From CAKRJP01 sp963634745 (lineage in GTDB: Bacteria; Bacillota; Clostridia; Lachnospirales; Lachnospiraceae): DNA of 64,000 bases. This document shows, piece by piece, positions 52,404 to 61,737 of the stretch. The number at the start of each line of letters is the position of its first letter. Position 1 is the stretch's first letter. The notes under the pieces are model-generated. The model had not been told where the DNA came from. It ran no database searches and was given only the letters and a program-made list of their open reading frames with translations. Where the stretch lies: the NCBI GenBank assembly GCA_963634745.1, contig CAVHCX010000009.1, positions 36,537-100,536 of the forward strand, given 5' to 3'. The translations under genes and the position numbers were made by a program.

Positions 52404-54749
52404 ATGTCTGAAAATAAGAAGCAGGAAGTAATTGAAGACCGTATTATACCTCAGGCAGTTACTTCTGATCTGATGAAAGGGCTGGAGGTCAAGGATGGAC
52501 ATGCCATCAAAGATCAGAAGGATTATGAGGATCCGGAAAAATTATATGACATGTTAATTGCTCGTATCAGGAAGTACCATCCTTCCACGGATGTATCCAT
52601 GATCCGTAAGGCTTATGAGCTGGCAAAGTCTGCCCATGGAGACCAGTGCAGAAAGTCAGGGGAACCTTATATTATTCATCCCTTGTGGGTAGGAATTATC
52701 CTGGCAGAACTTGAGATGGATAAGGAGACCATCACTGCGGGACTTCTCCATGACGTGGTGGAGGATACGGAATATACGGAAGAAGATATTAAACGAGAAT
52801 TTGGAGAGGAAGTAGCACTCTTAGTTGACGGTGTTACAAAGTTGGGACGCTTGTCCTATTCCTCAGATAAATTGGAACTTCAGGCGGAAAATCTTCGTAA
52901 GATGTTCCTTGCCATGGCAAAGGATATCCGAGTGATCATTATCAAACTGGCAGACCGCCTCCATAATATGCGGACCCTCCAGTTTATGACGCCGGCCAAG
53001 CAGCAGGAAAAGTCCAGAGAGACTATGGATATTTATTCGCCGATTGCCCAGCGTCTCGGTATTTCAAAGATTAAGACAGAACTTGATGACCTGTCTTTAA
53101 AATATTTAAAGCCTGAGATGTTTTTTGATTTGGTGGACCAGATTAATGCAAGAAAGACCGAGCGGGAAGAATTTGTACAGCAGATTGTGGACGATGTTTC
53201 CGGATATATGAAAGAGGCGCAGATTCCCTGTGAAGTGAATGGTCGGGTAAAACATTTCTTCAGTATTTACAAGAAGATGGTAAACCAGGACAAGGCAGTG
53301 GACCAGATCTATGATCTTTTTGCCGTCCGTATCATTGTGGAATCTGTGAAAGATTGCTATGCGGCCCTGGGAGTCATTCACGAAAAATACACACCGGTTC
53401 CGGGACGTTTTAAGGACTATATTGCTATGCCGAAGGCTAATATGTACCAGTCCCTTCATACCACGCTTATGAGTCCGGTGGGACAGCCGTTTGAGATCCA
53501 GATCCGAACCCAGGAGATGCACAAAACCGCAGAATATGGTATTGCAGCCCACTGGAAGTATAAGGAATCCAATGACGGACAGAAGAATGTAAAGGCCCAG
53601 GAAGAAGAAAAGCTAAGCTGGTTAAGACAGATCCTGGAGTGGCAGAGGGATATGTCCGACAACCGGGAATTCTTAAGCCTGATCAAGGGTGACTTAGACC
53701 TCTTTAAGGAGGATGTTTACTGCTTTACCCCCCAGGGAGATGTAAAGAACCTGCCCAACGGTTCTACGCCTATTGATTTTGCCTATGCCATTCACAGTGC
53801 AGTGGGTAATAAGATGGTAGGAGCCAGAGTTAATGGAAAATTGGTTACCATTGACTACAAGATCCAGAACGGAGACCGTATTGAGATTCTTACCTCTCAG
53901 AATTCTAAGGGACCAAGTAGAGATTGGCTGAGTATCGTAAAAAGTACCCAGGCTAAGAATAAGATCAACCAGTGGTTTAAGAAAGAATTTAAGGAAGAAA
54001 ATATTGTTCGGGGTAAGGAACTGATCGCGACCTATTGCAAGAGCAAGGGAATCAATGCCGCAGATATTATGGTGGGCAGATACCAGGATATTGTGCAGCG
54101 TAAGTATGGATTTAAGGATTGGGATTCCGTTCTTGCAGCTATTGGCCATGGTGGTCTAAAGGAAGGCCAGGTTGTAAATCGTCTGGTAGAAGAATATGGC
54201 AAGGAACATAGGCAGGAGATTACCGATGAGGTGATTCTTGAGAAAGTGGCAGAGGCCAGCAAGAATAAGGTTCATATTGCCAAGTCTAAAAGCGGTGTCA
54301 TTGTCAAGGGGATTGACGATATGGCCGTGCGTTTCTCCAGATGTTGTAGTCCGGTGCCGGGAGATGAAATCGTAGGATTTGTGACCAGAGGCCGTGGAAT
54401 GACCATCCACCGGACAGACTGTGTCAATATGATCCATTTGACAGAAGCAGAAAGGGCGCGCCTAATCCCTGTGGAATGGGAGAGCGATGAGGCAGAAAAA
54501 AGTGGCGGTCAATATTTGGCTGAGATTAAAATATTTGCCAATGACAGACAGGGACTTCTTATGGATATTTCCCGCATCTTTACAGAGAATGAGATGGATG
54601 TGAAGTCCTTGAATGTAAGAACCAGTAAGCAGGGAACGGCTACCATCGACGCAGGCTTTATCGTTCATGGACGAGAGGAACTCAATAAAGTCATCGATAA
54701 GCTCAGACAGGTTGGTGGAATTTTGGATATTGAAAGGACAACAGGTTAG
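52404..54749 (+). CDS. rel: bifunctional (p)ppGpp synthetase/hydrolase
   Basis: Makes and removes (p)ppGpp in the stringent response. The 781-residue protein has the HD hydrolase domain (H116-D117 in LLHDVVEDTEYTEED, at about 60-210), the synthetase domain with GRVKHFFSIYKKM, DLFAVRIIVESVKDCYAALG and YIAMPKANMYQSLHTT, then TGS (CFTPQGDVKNLPNGSTPIDFAY in parts), a helical domain, a zinc-finger-like CCSPVPGDEIVGFVTRG, and a C-terminal ACT domain (IFANDRQGLLMDISRIF). Both active sites look intact. ATG with GAAGGAGG. Likely transcribed with the MBL gene, four bases downstream. Confidence 0.97.
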   Translation: MSENKKQEVIEDRIIPQAVTSDLMKGLEVKDGHAIKDQKDYEDPEKLYDMLIARIRKYHPSTDVSMIRKAYELAKSAHGDQCRKSGEPYIIHPLWVGIILAELEMDKETITAGLLHDVVEDTEYTEEDIKREFGEEVALLVDGVTKLGRLSYSSDKLELQAENLRKMFLAMAKDIRVIIIKLADRLHNMRTLQFMTPAKQQEKSRETMDIYSPIAQRLGISKIKTELDDLSLKYLKPEMFFDLVDQINARKTEREEFVQQIVDDVSGYMKEAQIPCEVNGRVKHFFSIYKKMVNQDKAVDQIYDLFAVRIIVESVKDCYAALGVIHEKYTPVPGRFKDYIAMPKANMYQSLHTTLMSPVGQPFEIQIRTQEMHKTAEYGIAAHWKYKESNDGQKNVKAQEEEKLSWLRQILEWQRDMSDNREFLSLIKGDLDLFKEDVYCFTPQGDVKNLPNGSTPIDFAYAIHSAVGNKMVGARVNGKLVTIDYKIQNGDRIEILTSQNSKGPSRDWLSIVKSTQAKNKINQWFKKEFKEENIVRGKELIATYCKSKGINAADIMVGRYQDIVQRKYGFKDWDSVLAAIGHGGLKEGQVVNRLVEEYGKEHRQEITDEVILEKVAEASKNKVHIAKSKSGVIVKGIDDMAVRFSRCCSPVPGDEIVGFVTRGRGMTIHRTDCVNMIHLTEAERARLIPVEWESDEAEKSGGQYLAEIKIFANDRQGLLMDISRIFTENEMDVKSLNVRTSKQGTATIDAGFIVHGREELNKVIDKLRQVGGILDIERTTG

Positions 54750-54752
54750 GCT

Positions 54753-55373
54753 ATGAAGATAGAACGTTTTGTAATGGGGTCTGTGGGAACCAATGTTTAC
54801 CTGATCATCAATGAGGAAAATAAGGAAACAGTTGTGGTAGACCCGGGGGATTGCCCGGAAAGATTCTTAAGTCACATTCGGGAGGAAGGACTTAAAATTG
54901 TAGGGATTCTTTTAACCCATGGACACTATGATCATATCCTTGGAATTGAGAAATTAAGAAAAGAATATCCGGTGCCGGTATTTGCCCATGAGGCAGAGGA
55001 GGCCCTCTTAAATGACCCGGATGCTAATCTTTCTAAGATGGTTGGAAGCCCCTGTATAATAAAAGATGTTACTTATGTAAAGGATATGCAGATTCTAAAT
55101 ATAGCGGGCTACAATTTTCAGGTCCTCTTTACGCCGGGGCATACGCCGGGAGGCTGCTGTTATTATGTGGCTTCGGAAAAGATCCTCATTAGCGGGGATA
55201 CCCTCTTTTGTGAGTCCGTGGGAAGAACTGATTTCCCCGGCGGAAGCATGTCAGACTTAATCCGGGGGATCAAGGACAAGTTGATGGTGCTTCCGGATGA
55301 TGTGCAGGTATTGCCGGGACATATGGAAGATAGCAGCATCGGATATGAGAGAGGGCACAATCCTTTTTTATAA
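54753..55373 (+). CDS. MBL-fold metallo-hydrolase (glyoxalase II-like)
   Basis: A 206-residue metallo-beta-lactamase-fold hydrolase with the metal site H56-x-H58-x-D60-H61 in LLTHGHYDHI, FTPGHTPGGCCYY and ISGDTLFCESVGRTDFPGG. Single-domain proteins like this cleave thioesters such as S-lactoylglutathione or related low-molecular-weight substrates, but the substrate cannot be told here. It starts four bases after rel, probably by coupling, and this order (rel, MBL, hemZ, hisS, aspS) is common in Clostridia. Confidence 0.9.
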   Translation: MKIERFVMGSVGTNVYLIINEENKETVVVDPGDCPERFLSHIREEGLKIVGILLTHGHYDHILGIEKLRKEYPVPVFAHEAEEALLNDPDANLSKMVGSPCIIKDVTYVKDMQILNIAGYNFQVLFTPGHTPGGCCYYVASEKILISGDTLFCESVGRTDFPGGSMSDLIRGIKDKLMVLPDDVQVLPGHMEDSSIGYERGHNPFL

Positions 55374-55390
55374 GGGGTTTTAATGAGAGC

Positions 55391-55415
55391 TTATCTATAG
55401 AAAAGTTATAGATAA
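55391..55415 (+). promoter_or_regulatory. perfect inverted repeat before hemZ
   Basis: TTATCTATA / TATAGATAA with a seven-base GAAAAGT centre, 19 bases before the hemZ start. It may be an operator or an RNA hairpin; there is no T-tract for termination. Confidence 0.5.
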
Positions 55416-55433
55416 AATCAAGGAGATTGATTT

Positions 55434-56909
55434 GTGATAGAAATTATTTGTAAAGAAGAAAAATATTCCTATAACGCATATCACATGACAAAGGCTTTTT
55501 ATCCATCGGAAGAGATTCATCTTCTGGTGGAGGAAAAAGCCTCTAATTTTGCTGAGGAAAATTTTAAGGCCTATGTACAGGTCCTCTTTGAAGATGGAGA
55601 TAAGATCCTGCTGGAAAAAGCGATGGGAACAGATTCTCCTGGGGGAATTTCCGAAAAACATGGGCTGGATCTGGCATTATATAAGGCCTTGGCAAAGAAA
55701 AGCAATAAAAGCCTGGCCTGGGGCTTGCTCTTAGGTATCCGCCCGACCAAACTTGCCATGCTTAAGTTGGAAGAGGGGATGTCAGGGGAAGACTTTGTTC
55801 CCTGGTTTCAAGAAAATTATCTGGTAAGCAAGAAGAAGGCAGACCTTGCCTGGAAGATTGCAAAGAGAGAGAAGGCGCTCTTAGAAAAACTGGATTATAA
55901 AAATGGATACAGCCTTTATGTAGGAATTCCTTTTTGCCCTACGGTATGCAGCTACTGTTCCTTTAGTTCAGGATCCTTGGCTGCTTGGAGCCACAAGGTG
56001 GAAGCCTACGTGGAGGCTCTTTGTAGGGAACTTCGCTTTATTGGAAAGGCAGCCAGGCATAAACATTTAAATACCATCTACATAGGAGGGGGAACGCCCA
56101 CGACCCTGACAGCAGACCAGCTTGATAAGGTCCTTAGGGTGATCGAAGAGAATTTTTCCTTTGAGCATCTCTTAGAATATACGGTGGAGGCAGGACGACC
56201 TGACAGCATTAGCAGAGAAAAGTTCCAGGTCTTAAGAAATCATGGAATTAGTCGTATTTCCATTAATCCCCAGAGCATGCAGCAAAAGACCTTAGATGCT
56301 ATCGGAAGAAGACATACGGTAGAGTCGGTAAAAGAAGCTTTTTATTTAGCTAGGGAAATGGGCTTTGACAATATCAATATGGATATTATTGCAGGACTTG
56401 CGGATGAGACTATAGAAGATATGGAAGATAGCCTCAGACAGATTGAAGAACTGGGTCCGGACAATCTTACTGTCCATTCCTTGGCCATTAAAAGAGCTGC
56501 GAAAATGGGTCAGCAGTTCCAGGAAAATAAAGCGAAATTTCAGGATAAAACCCAGACCATAGAGGCAATGATTGATTCGGCCAGGGAGGCAGCAGGCCGG
56601 ATGGGAATGGCCCCTTACTATTTATACAGGCAGAAGAATATCGCCGGCAATTTTGAGAATGTAGGATATGCAAAGGTTGACAAAGCAGGAATATACAATA
56701 TACTGATTATGGAAGAAAAACAATCCATTATAGCGGCCGGAGCCGGTGCCACCACAAAGATTGTACTGGACCATAAGGTGCCGTCCCCGGGCAGTAAGCA
56801 TGGGAAAATGACAAATTTAATCCGCCTGGATAATGTAAAAGCTATCGATGCTTACATAGACCGGGTGGATGAGATGATAGAACGAAAAGGAGAATGGTTA
56901 TGGCATTAA
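55434..56909 (+). CDS. hemZ: HemZ-type radical SAM coproporphyrinogen dehydrogenase-like protein
   Basis: HemN-like oxygen-independent coproporphyrinogen III oxidase family. The 491-residue protein has a HemZ-type N-terminal extension of about 160 residues, the radical SAM site C168-x3-C172-x2-C175 in GIPFCPTVCSYCSFSSGS, IYIGGGTPTTLTADQL, YTVEAGRPDSIS and RISINPQSM. Members of the HemZ and HemW group may act in haem use rather than on coproporphyrinogen, and no other haem genes are seen here, so activity is inferred. GTG start with AAGGAG at eight bases. It overlaps hisS by ten bases. Confidence 0.9.
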   Translation: MIEIICKEEKYSYNAYHMTKAFYPSEEIHLLVEEKASNFAEENFKAYVQVLFEDGDKILLEKAMGTDSPGGISEKHGLDLALYKALAKKSNKSLAWGLLLGIRPTKLAMLKLEEGMSGEDFVPWFQENYLVSKKKADLAWKIAKREKALLEKLDYKNGYSLYVGIPFCPTVCSYCSFSSGSLAAWSHKVEAYVEALCRELRFIGKAARHKHLNTIYIGGGTPTTLTADQLDKVLRVIEENFSFEHLLEYTVEAGRPDSISREKFQVLRNHGISRISINPQSMQQKTLDAIGRRHTVESVKEAFYLAREMGFDNINMDIIAGLADETIEDMEDSLRQIEELGPDNLTVHSLAIKRAAKMGQQFQENKAKFQDKTQTIEAMIDSAREAAGRMGMAPYYLYRQKNIAGNFENVGYAKVDKAGIYNILIMEEKQSIIAAGAGATTKIVLDHKVPSPGSKHGKMTNLIRLDNVKAIDAYIDRVDEMIERKGEWLWH

Positions 56910-58150
56910 AGAAGAAACCAGTGACAGGTATGAAGGATATGATGCCTCAGGAGATGGAGATCCGGGATTATTTGATCGGACTTATAAAAGAGACATACAA
57001 GACCTTCGGTTTTCAGTCTATGGAGACTCCCTGTGTAGAGCATATTGAAAATCTATGCAGCAAGCAGGGGGGAGACAATGAGAAGTTGATCTTTAAGATT
57101 ATGAAGCGAGGAGAGAAGCTTAAGATTGCAGAAGCCAAGGAGGAAAATGATCTGGCAGATGGAGGTCTTCGTTATGACCTTACCGTACCGCTGGCAAGAT
57201 ATTATTCCAATCATGCCAACGAGCTTCCGGCACCTTTTAAGGCACTGCAGATTGGAAATGTATGGAGAGCAGATCGCCCGCAAAGAGGCCGTTTTCGCCA
57301 ATTTATGCAATGCGATATTGACATTTTAGGCGAGGGAAGCAACTTGGCTGAGATTGAGCTTATCCTCGCAACAACAGCAATGCTTGGAAAGCTTAATTTT
57401 AAGAATTTCACCGTATGTATCAATGACCGTAATATTTTAAAATCCATGGCTGCCTACAGCGGATTCAAAGAGGAAGACTATGATGAAGTCTTTATTATCC
57501 TAGATAAGATGGATAAGATTGGGGTAGAAGGCGTTGCGGCAGAACTTGAGGAGATGGGATATGCCAAAGAAAATGTAGCTACCTATCTAAAACTCTTTGA
57601 CGAGGTGGCAAGGGATGTTTCCGGTGTCCGTTATTTAAAAGAAAAATTGGGAGACTTTCTTTCCGATGAGACTGCAGACGGGCTGGAGATGATTATGTCC
57701 AGCGTGGAGGCAGCAAAAGAGTGTGAATTTCATTTGAAATTCGATCCAACCTTAGTAAGAGGCCAGTCCTACTATACAGGAACCATCTTTGAGGTTACCA
57801 TGGATGATTTCGGAGGTTCTGTAGCAGGTGGAGGACGCTATGATAAGATGATCGGAAAGTTTACCGGGCAGGATACACCGGCCTGCGGATTTTCCATCGG
57901 ATTTGAGCGTATTGTTATGTTGCTTTTGGAAAATGGTTACGAACTGCCAAGCAAGAAGGCAAAGAAGGCTTATTTACTGGATAAGAAGTTAGATAAGGAT
58001 GGGATGTTACAAGTGCTTGCTAAGGCAAAGGCAGACAGAGAAGCCGGCAAGCAGGTGCTCATTGTAAAAATGAAGAAAAATAAAAAATTCCAGAAAGAGC
58101 AACTTGCCCAGGAAGGCTATGAAGAAATCATAGATTGTTACGCAGACTAA
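56900..58150 (+). CDS. hisS: histidyl-tRNA synthetase
   Basis: Charges tRNA-His. The 416-residue class II synthetase has KPVTGMKDMMPQEMEIRDYL, RYDLTVPLARYYSNH (motif 2 region with GNVWRADRPQRGRFRQFMQCD in parts), LVRGQSYYTGTIFEV and GGGRYDKMIGKF. I use the ATG at 56900, seven bases after AAAGGAGA; the ATG six bases earlier is too near that site. The gene overlaps the end of hemZ. No T-box is visible upstream. Confidence 0.96.
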   Translation: MALKKKPVTGMKDMMPQEMEIRDYLIGLIKETYKTFGFQSMETPCVEHIENLCSKQGGDNEKLIFKIMKRGEKLKIAEAKEENDLADGGLRYDLTVPLARYYSNHANELPAPFKALQIGNVWRADRPQRGRFRQFMQCDIDILGEGSNLAEIELILATTAMLGKLNFKNFTVCINDRNILKSMAAYSGFKEEDYDEVFIILDKMDKIGVEGVAAELEEMGYAKENVATYLKLFDEVARDVSGVRYLKEKLGDFLSDETADGLEMIMSSVEAAKECEFHLKFDPTLVRGQSYYTGTIFEVTMDDFGGSVAGGGRYDKMIGKFTGQDTPACGFSIGFERIVMLLLENGYELPSKKAKKAYLLDKKLDKDGMLQVLAKAKADREAGKQVLIVKMKKNKKFQKEQLAQEGYEEIIDCYAD

Positions 58151-58195
58151 TAGTAATAGTAGACTTAAAAGTCGAAATAAAGGAGATAATAGATT

Positions 58196-60013
58196 ATGGC
58201 AGAGTCAATGCAGGGATTAAAAAGAACCCACAGATGTGGGGAGTTATCTGCAGCAAATGTAGGAGAAACAGTAACCATCATGGGATGGGTACAGAAGAAT
58301 CGTAACAAGGGTGGATTGGTTTTTGTTGATGTCAGAGACCGGTCCGGCATCATTCAGGTGGTATTCGAGGAGGGCTCTTCAGATGCAGCCCTGATTGAGA
58401 AGGCAGCAAAGCTTCGCTCAGAGTATGTAGTAGCCATTGTAGGAAGGGTTGAGAAACGTTCCGGTGCGGTAAATTCCAATATTTCAACAGGAGAGATTGA
58501 GGTGGTTCCGAGTGAGCTTCGGATTCTTTCTGAGTCAGAGACACCTCCCTTCCAGATCGAGGAAAATTCTAAGACACGTGAAGAAGTACGCCTAAAGTAT
58601 CGTTATTTGGACCTTCGTAGACCGGACCTTCAAAGAAACCTGATCATGAGAAGTAAGGTGGCAACCTTGACCCGTCAGTTTTTGGCGGATGAAGGTTTCC
58701 TTGAGATCGAGACTCCTATCTTAATTAAGAGCACTCCGGAAGGAGCAAGAGATTACCTGGTACCTAGCCGTATTCACCAGGGAGAATTCTACGCACTTCC
58801 ACAGTCACCGCAGATTTTCAAGCAGCTGCTCATGTGCTCCGGATATGATCGTTATTTCCAGATTGCAAAATGCTTCCGTGATGAGGACCTTCGTGCAGAC
58901 AGACAGCCGGAGTTTACCCAGATCGATATGGAACTTTCCTTTGTAGATGTAGATGATGTCATTGATGTAAATGAAAGACTTCTCGCCAAATTATTTAAGG
59001 AAGTACTGGATGCAGAAGTTTCCCTTCCGATTCAGCGCATGACCTGGCAGGAGGCTATGGACCGTTTTGGTTCCGATAAGCCGGATATCCGTTTTGGCAT
59101 GGAACTTCAGAATGTAACAGAAGTTGTAAAGGATGTAGACTTTGTAGTATTTAAGAGTGCCATTGAAAATGGAGGAACTGTCCGTGGTATTAATGCCAAG
59201 GGACAGGGCATGATGCCTCGTAAAAAGATTGATAAATTAGTCAGCTTTGCAAAGGATTACGGCGCAAAGGGCTTGGCCTATGTGGCAATTCAGGAAGATG
59301 GAAGTGTAAAATCCTCCTTTGCAAAATTTATGACAGAAGACCAGATGCAGGCCTTGATTCAGGCTATGGGCGGAGAAAACGGAGACCTCTTGCTCTTTGC
59401 AGCTGACAAAAACAAGGTTGTTTGGGATGTATTAGGAGCCCTTCGTTTAGAGCTTGCTCGTCAGATGGACCTCTTAGACAAAAATGAATACAAGTTCCTG
59501 TGGATTACAGAATTCCCATTGCTTGAGTGGAGTGAGGATCAGAACCGCTTTACTGCCATGCACCATCCGTTTACAATGCCGATGGAGGAAGACCTTCAGT
59601 ATATTGATTCCGATCCGGGAAGAGTCCGTGCAAAGGCATATGATATTACCCTAAACGGAAATGAAATCGGCGGTGGTAGTGTCCGTATCTTTGATCAGGA
59701 CATTCAAAAGAAAATGTTTGAAGTATTAGGATTTACACCGGAGCAGGCGGAAGAACAGTTTGGTTTCCTTACCAATGCCTTTAAATATGGAGTGCCGCCT
59801 CACGCAGGCCTTGCCTACGGACTGGACCGTGTGATTATGCTTATGGCCAAGGCAGATAGCATCCGTGATGTTATGGCCTTCCCGAAGGTAAAGGATGCTT
59901 CGGACCTTATGACAGAGGCGCCTTCCAGAGTTTCAGAGGAGCAATTAGAGGAACTGGGACTTGAGGTAAGAGCTACAGTATCTCAGGAAGAAGCTTCCGG
60001 GGAAGAGGAGTAG
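58196..60013 (+). CDS. aspS: aspartyl-tRNA synthetase
   Basis: Charges tRNA-Asp (and perhaps tRNA-Asn). The 605-residue protein has the N-terminal OB fold (VTIMGWVQKNRNKGGLVFVDVRDRSG in parts), the class II core (RYLDLRRPDLQRNL, ETPILIKSTPEGARDYLVPSR in parts, QIAKCFRDEDLRADRQPEFTQ in parts) and the bacterial GAD insertion at about 300-410. ENRFTAMHHPFT-like and GLAYGLDRVIML close the active site. ATG with AAAGGAG. Confidence 0.97.
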   Translation: MAESMQGLKRTHRCGELSAANVGETVTIMGWVQKNRNKGGLVFVDVRDRSGIIQVVFEEGSSDAALIEKAAKLRSEYVVAIVGRVEKRSGAVNSNISTGEIEVVPSELRILSESETPPFQIEENSKTREEVRLKYRYLDLRRPDLQRNLIMRSKVATLTRQFLADEGFLEIETPILIKSTPEGARDYLVPSRIHQGEFYALPQSPQIFKQLLMCSGYDRYFQIAKCFRDEDLRADRQPEFTQIDMELSFVDVDDVIDVNERLLAKLFKEVLDAEVSLPIQRMTWQEAMDRFGSDKPDIRFGMELQNVTEVVKDVDFVVFKSAIENGGTVRGINAKGQGMMPRKKIDKLVSFAKDYGAKGLAYVAIQEDGSVKSSFAKFMTEDQMQALIQAMGGENGDLLLFAADKNKVVWDVLGALRLELARQMDLLDKNEYKFLWITEFPLLEWSEDQNRFTAMHHPFTMPMEEDLQYIDSDPGRVRAKAYDITLNGNEIGGGSVRIFDQDIQKKMFEVLGFTPEQAEEQFGFLTNAFKYGVPPHAGLAYGLDRVIMLMAKADSIRDVMAFPKVKDASDLMTEAPSRVSEEQLEELGLEVRATVSQEEASGEEE

Positions 60014-60062
60014 AAGAATCCCTATTTGGACAAGTTTGCAAAAATAAAAAAGATTAAATAAC

Positions 60063-60090
60063 AAAAGCATCACCGGTTGGTGGTGCTTTT
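60063..60090 (+). terminator. terminator after aspS
   Basis: AAAAGCATCACC / GGTGGTGCTTTT stem with a GGTT centre; symmetric A and T runs could serve both strands. Confidence 0.8.
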
Positions 60091-60128
60091 ATTGTATCGA
60101 GAGTTATTTTGTGACAGAATAAAGAACA

Positions 60129-60163
60129 TGAAAAAAGCTTCTTGCAATCGCAAGAAGCTTTTT
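60129..60163 (-). terminator. terminator after tRNA-Gly
   Basis: Near-perfect palindrome AAAAAGCTTCTTGC / GCAAGAAGCTTTTT around AATC, just past the 3' end of the minus-strand tRNA. Confidence 0.85.
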
Positions 60164-60167
60164 AAAG

Positions 60168-60240
60168 AGCGACAGACGGGGTTCGAACCCGCGACCCCGA
60201 CCTTGGCAAGGTCGTACTCTACCAGCTGAGCCACTGTCGC
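60168..60240 (-). tRNA. tRNA-Gly (anticodon GCC)
   Basis: Minus-strand cloverleaf of 73 bases. Acceptor stem GCGACAG / CTGTCGC, D arm GGCTCAGCTGGTAGAGTA, anticodon stem-loop GACC-TTGCCAA-GGTC with GCC, and T arm GCGGGTTCGAACCCCG. Discriminator base is T; CCA is not encoded. Confidence 0.95.
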
Positions 60241-60283
60241 ATGTGTTTTGTTTTTGTTCTGTGTGTTCCTCAGAACAATAACT

Positions 60284-60312
60284 ACTATACTACAAGAAAT
60301 AAGGGGTGTCAA
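60284..60312 (-). promoter_or_regulatory. promoter of tRNA-Gly
   Basis: Minus-strand TTGACA, a 17-base spacer, TATAGT. Transcription would start about 35 bases before the mature tRNA. Confidence 0.8.
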
Positions 60313-60368
60313 CAACTTTTTTGAAAAAAATATAAAAAATTTTTACATCGTTTTGACACTCGCTTCTT

Positions 60369-60397
60369 TTGTAAAATAAAGAGGGATATGTTATACT
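60369..60397 (+). promoter_or_regulatory. extended -10 promoter of hom
   Basis: TTGTAA at 60369, a 17-base spacer, TGTTATACT with the hexamer at 60392. A TTGACA at 60353 is a less well-spaced alternative. Confidence 0.65.
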
Positions 60398-60446
60398 AAC
60401 TACCAAACCGCTTGAAGGTTCTATTAGAGAGAAAGGAATTGAGGTC

Positions 60447-61733
60447 ATGGAAGAAACAAAGACAATAAAAGTAGGCCTTTTGGGTCTTGGCACCGTAGGT
60501 GGCGGTGTATATAAGTTGATTGAGAGACAGAAGGAAGAGATGGTACAGAAGGCGGGAGCTTCCCTGGAAGTTTCTAAGATCATGGTACATAATCTGTCTA
60601 AGAAACGTGAGGGAGTAGATCCATCCCTTCTCACAGACCGCTGGGAAGATATTGTAAAGGATCCGGAAATTGATATTATAGTGGAGGTTATGGGAGGAAT
60701 CGAGCCTGCCAGAACCATTATTTTAGAGGCCCTTCGTCAAGGCAAGCATGTTGTGACAGCTAACAAGGACCTGATCGCTGAGCATGGTCATGAGCTTCTT
60801 GAGACAGCAGAGGAGCATCATGTAGATTTCTTATTTGAGGCAGCTGTAGCCGGAGGTATACCTATTATCCGTCCTTTGAAACAGTGCCTGGCAGCAAATG
60901 AAATCGATGAAATTATGGGAATCGTCAATGGAACGACCAATTATATTCTTACAAAAATGTATGAGGAAGGCATGGACTTTGATGAGGCCCTTGCGAAGGC
61001 GACGGAACTTGGATATGCAGAGGCTGACCCTACTGCAGATGTAGAAGGATTAGATGCCGGAAGAAAACTGGCGATTATGTCCTCCATTGCTTTCCGCTCC
61101 AGAGTTACCTTTGCGGATGTGCATACCGAAGGAATTACAAAAATTTCCGCTAGAGATATTGATTATGCAAAGGAATTTGACGAGGTAATCAAGCTTCTGG
61201 CAGTCGCTCACAATACCGAAGAGGGGATTGAAGTAGGAGTTTACCCAATGATGCTGCCAAAAGACCATCCTTTAGCTTCTGTAAGGGACTCTTTCAATGC
61301 AGTATTTGCCCACGGAGATGCAGTGGACGATGTAATGTTCTACGGAAGAGGGGCAGGAGAATTTCCGACAGCCAGTGCCATTATGGGAGATGTGATCGAT
61401 GTGATACGCGATATCAATTACAAGTGCACGGGAAGGATCAGCTGCACCTGCTACAAGGACATTCCGGTAAAATCCTTCGCAGATGTGAAAAATAAATTTA
61501 TGTTCCGCATTAAGGTGAAGAATCGTCCGGGCGTACTGGCCCAGATCGCCAGTGTATTTGGTGTCCATATGGTTAGTATTACCCGTATGATCCAGAATGA
61601 GCTTGATGAGGACCTGGCAGAGCTTGTTATGGTGACAGAGCGAGTAAAAGAAAGCCAAATGGAAGATGCTTTGGAACATTTGAAAAACATGCGTGCTATT
61701 TTGGAAATCAGCAGTGTGATCCGTGAGTACTAA
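60447..61733 (+). CDS. hom: homoserine dehydrogenase
   Basis: Reduces aspartate semialdehyde to homoserine for threonine and methionine. The 428-residue protein has VGLLGLGTVGGGVYKL (NADPH), VVTANKDLIAEHG, EAAVAGGIPIIRPLKQCLA, NGTTNYILTKM, AEADPTADVEGLDAGRKLAI in parts, and a C-terminal ACT domain (FRIKVKNRPGVLAQIASVFG) for threonine feedback. ATG with AAAGGAATTGAGG upstream. It is followed by an unrelated transporter gene four bases after its stop. Confidence 0.97.
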   Translation: MEETKTIKVGLLGLGTVGGGVYKLIERQKEEMVQKAGASLEVSKIMVHNLSKKREGVDPSLLTDRWEDIVKDPEIDIIVEVMGGIEPARTIILEALRQGKHVVTANKDLIAEHGHELLETAEEHHVDFLFEAAVAGGIPIIRPLKQCLAANEIDEIMGIVNGTTNYILTKMYEEGMDFDEALAKATELGYAEADPTADVEGLDAGRKLAIMSSIAFRSRVTFADVHTEGITKISARDIDYAKEFDEVIKLLAVAHNTEEGIEVGVYPMMLPKDHPLASVRDSFNAVFAHGDAVDDVMFYGRGAGEFPTASAIMGDVIDVIRDINYKCTGRISCTCYKDIPVKSFADVKNKFMFRIKVKNRPGVLAQIASVFGVHMVSITRMIQNELDEDLAELVMVTERVKESQMEDALEHLKNMRAILEISSVIREY

Positions 61734-61737
61734 GATT

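Noticed and set aside
58151..58195. T-box riboswitches for hisS, aspS or trpS
   Set aside because: Gaps of 10-overlap, 45 and 63 bases are too short, and no T-box core or antiterminator is visible.
60070..60315. Minus-strand 81-codon frame over the tRNA
   Set aside because: It contains the tRNA-Gly gene and two hairpins; not coding.
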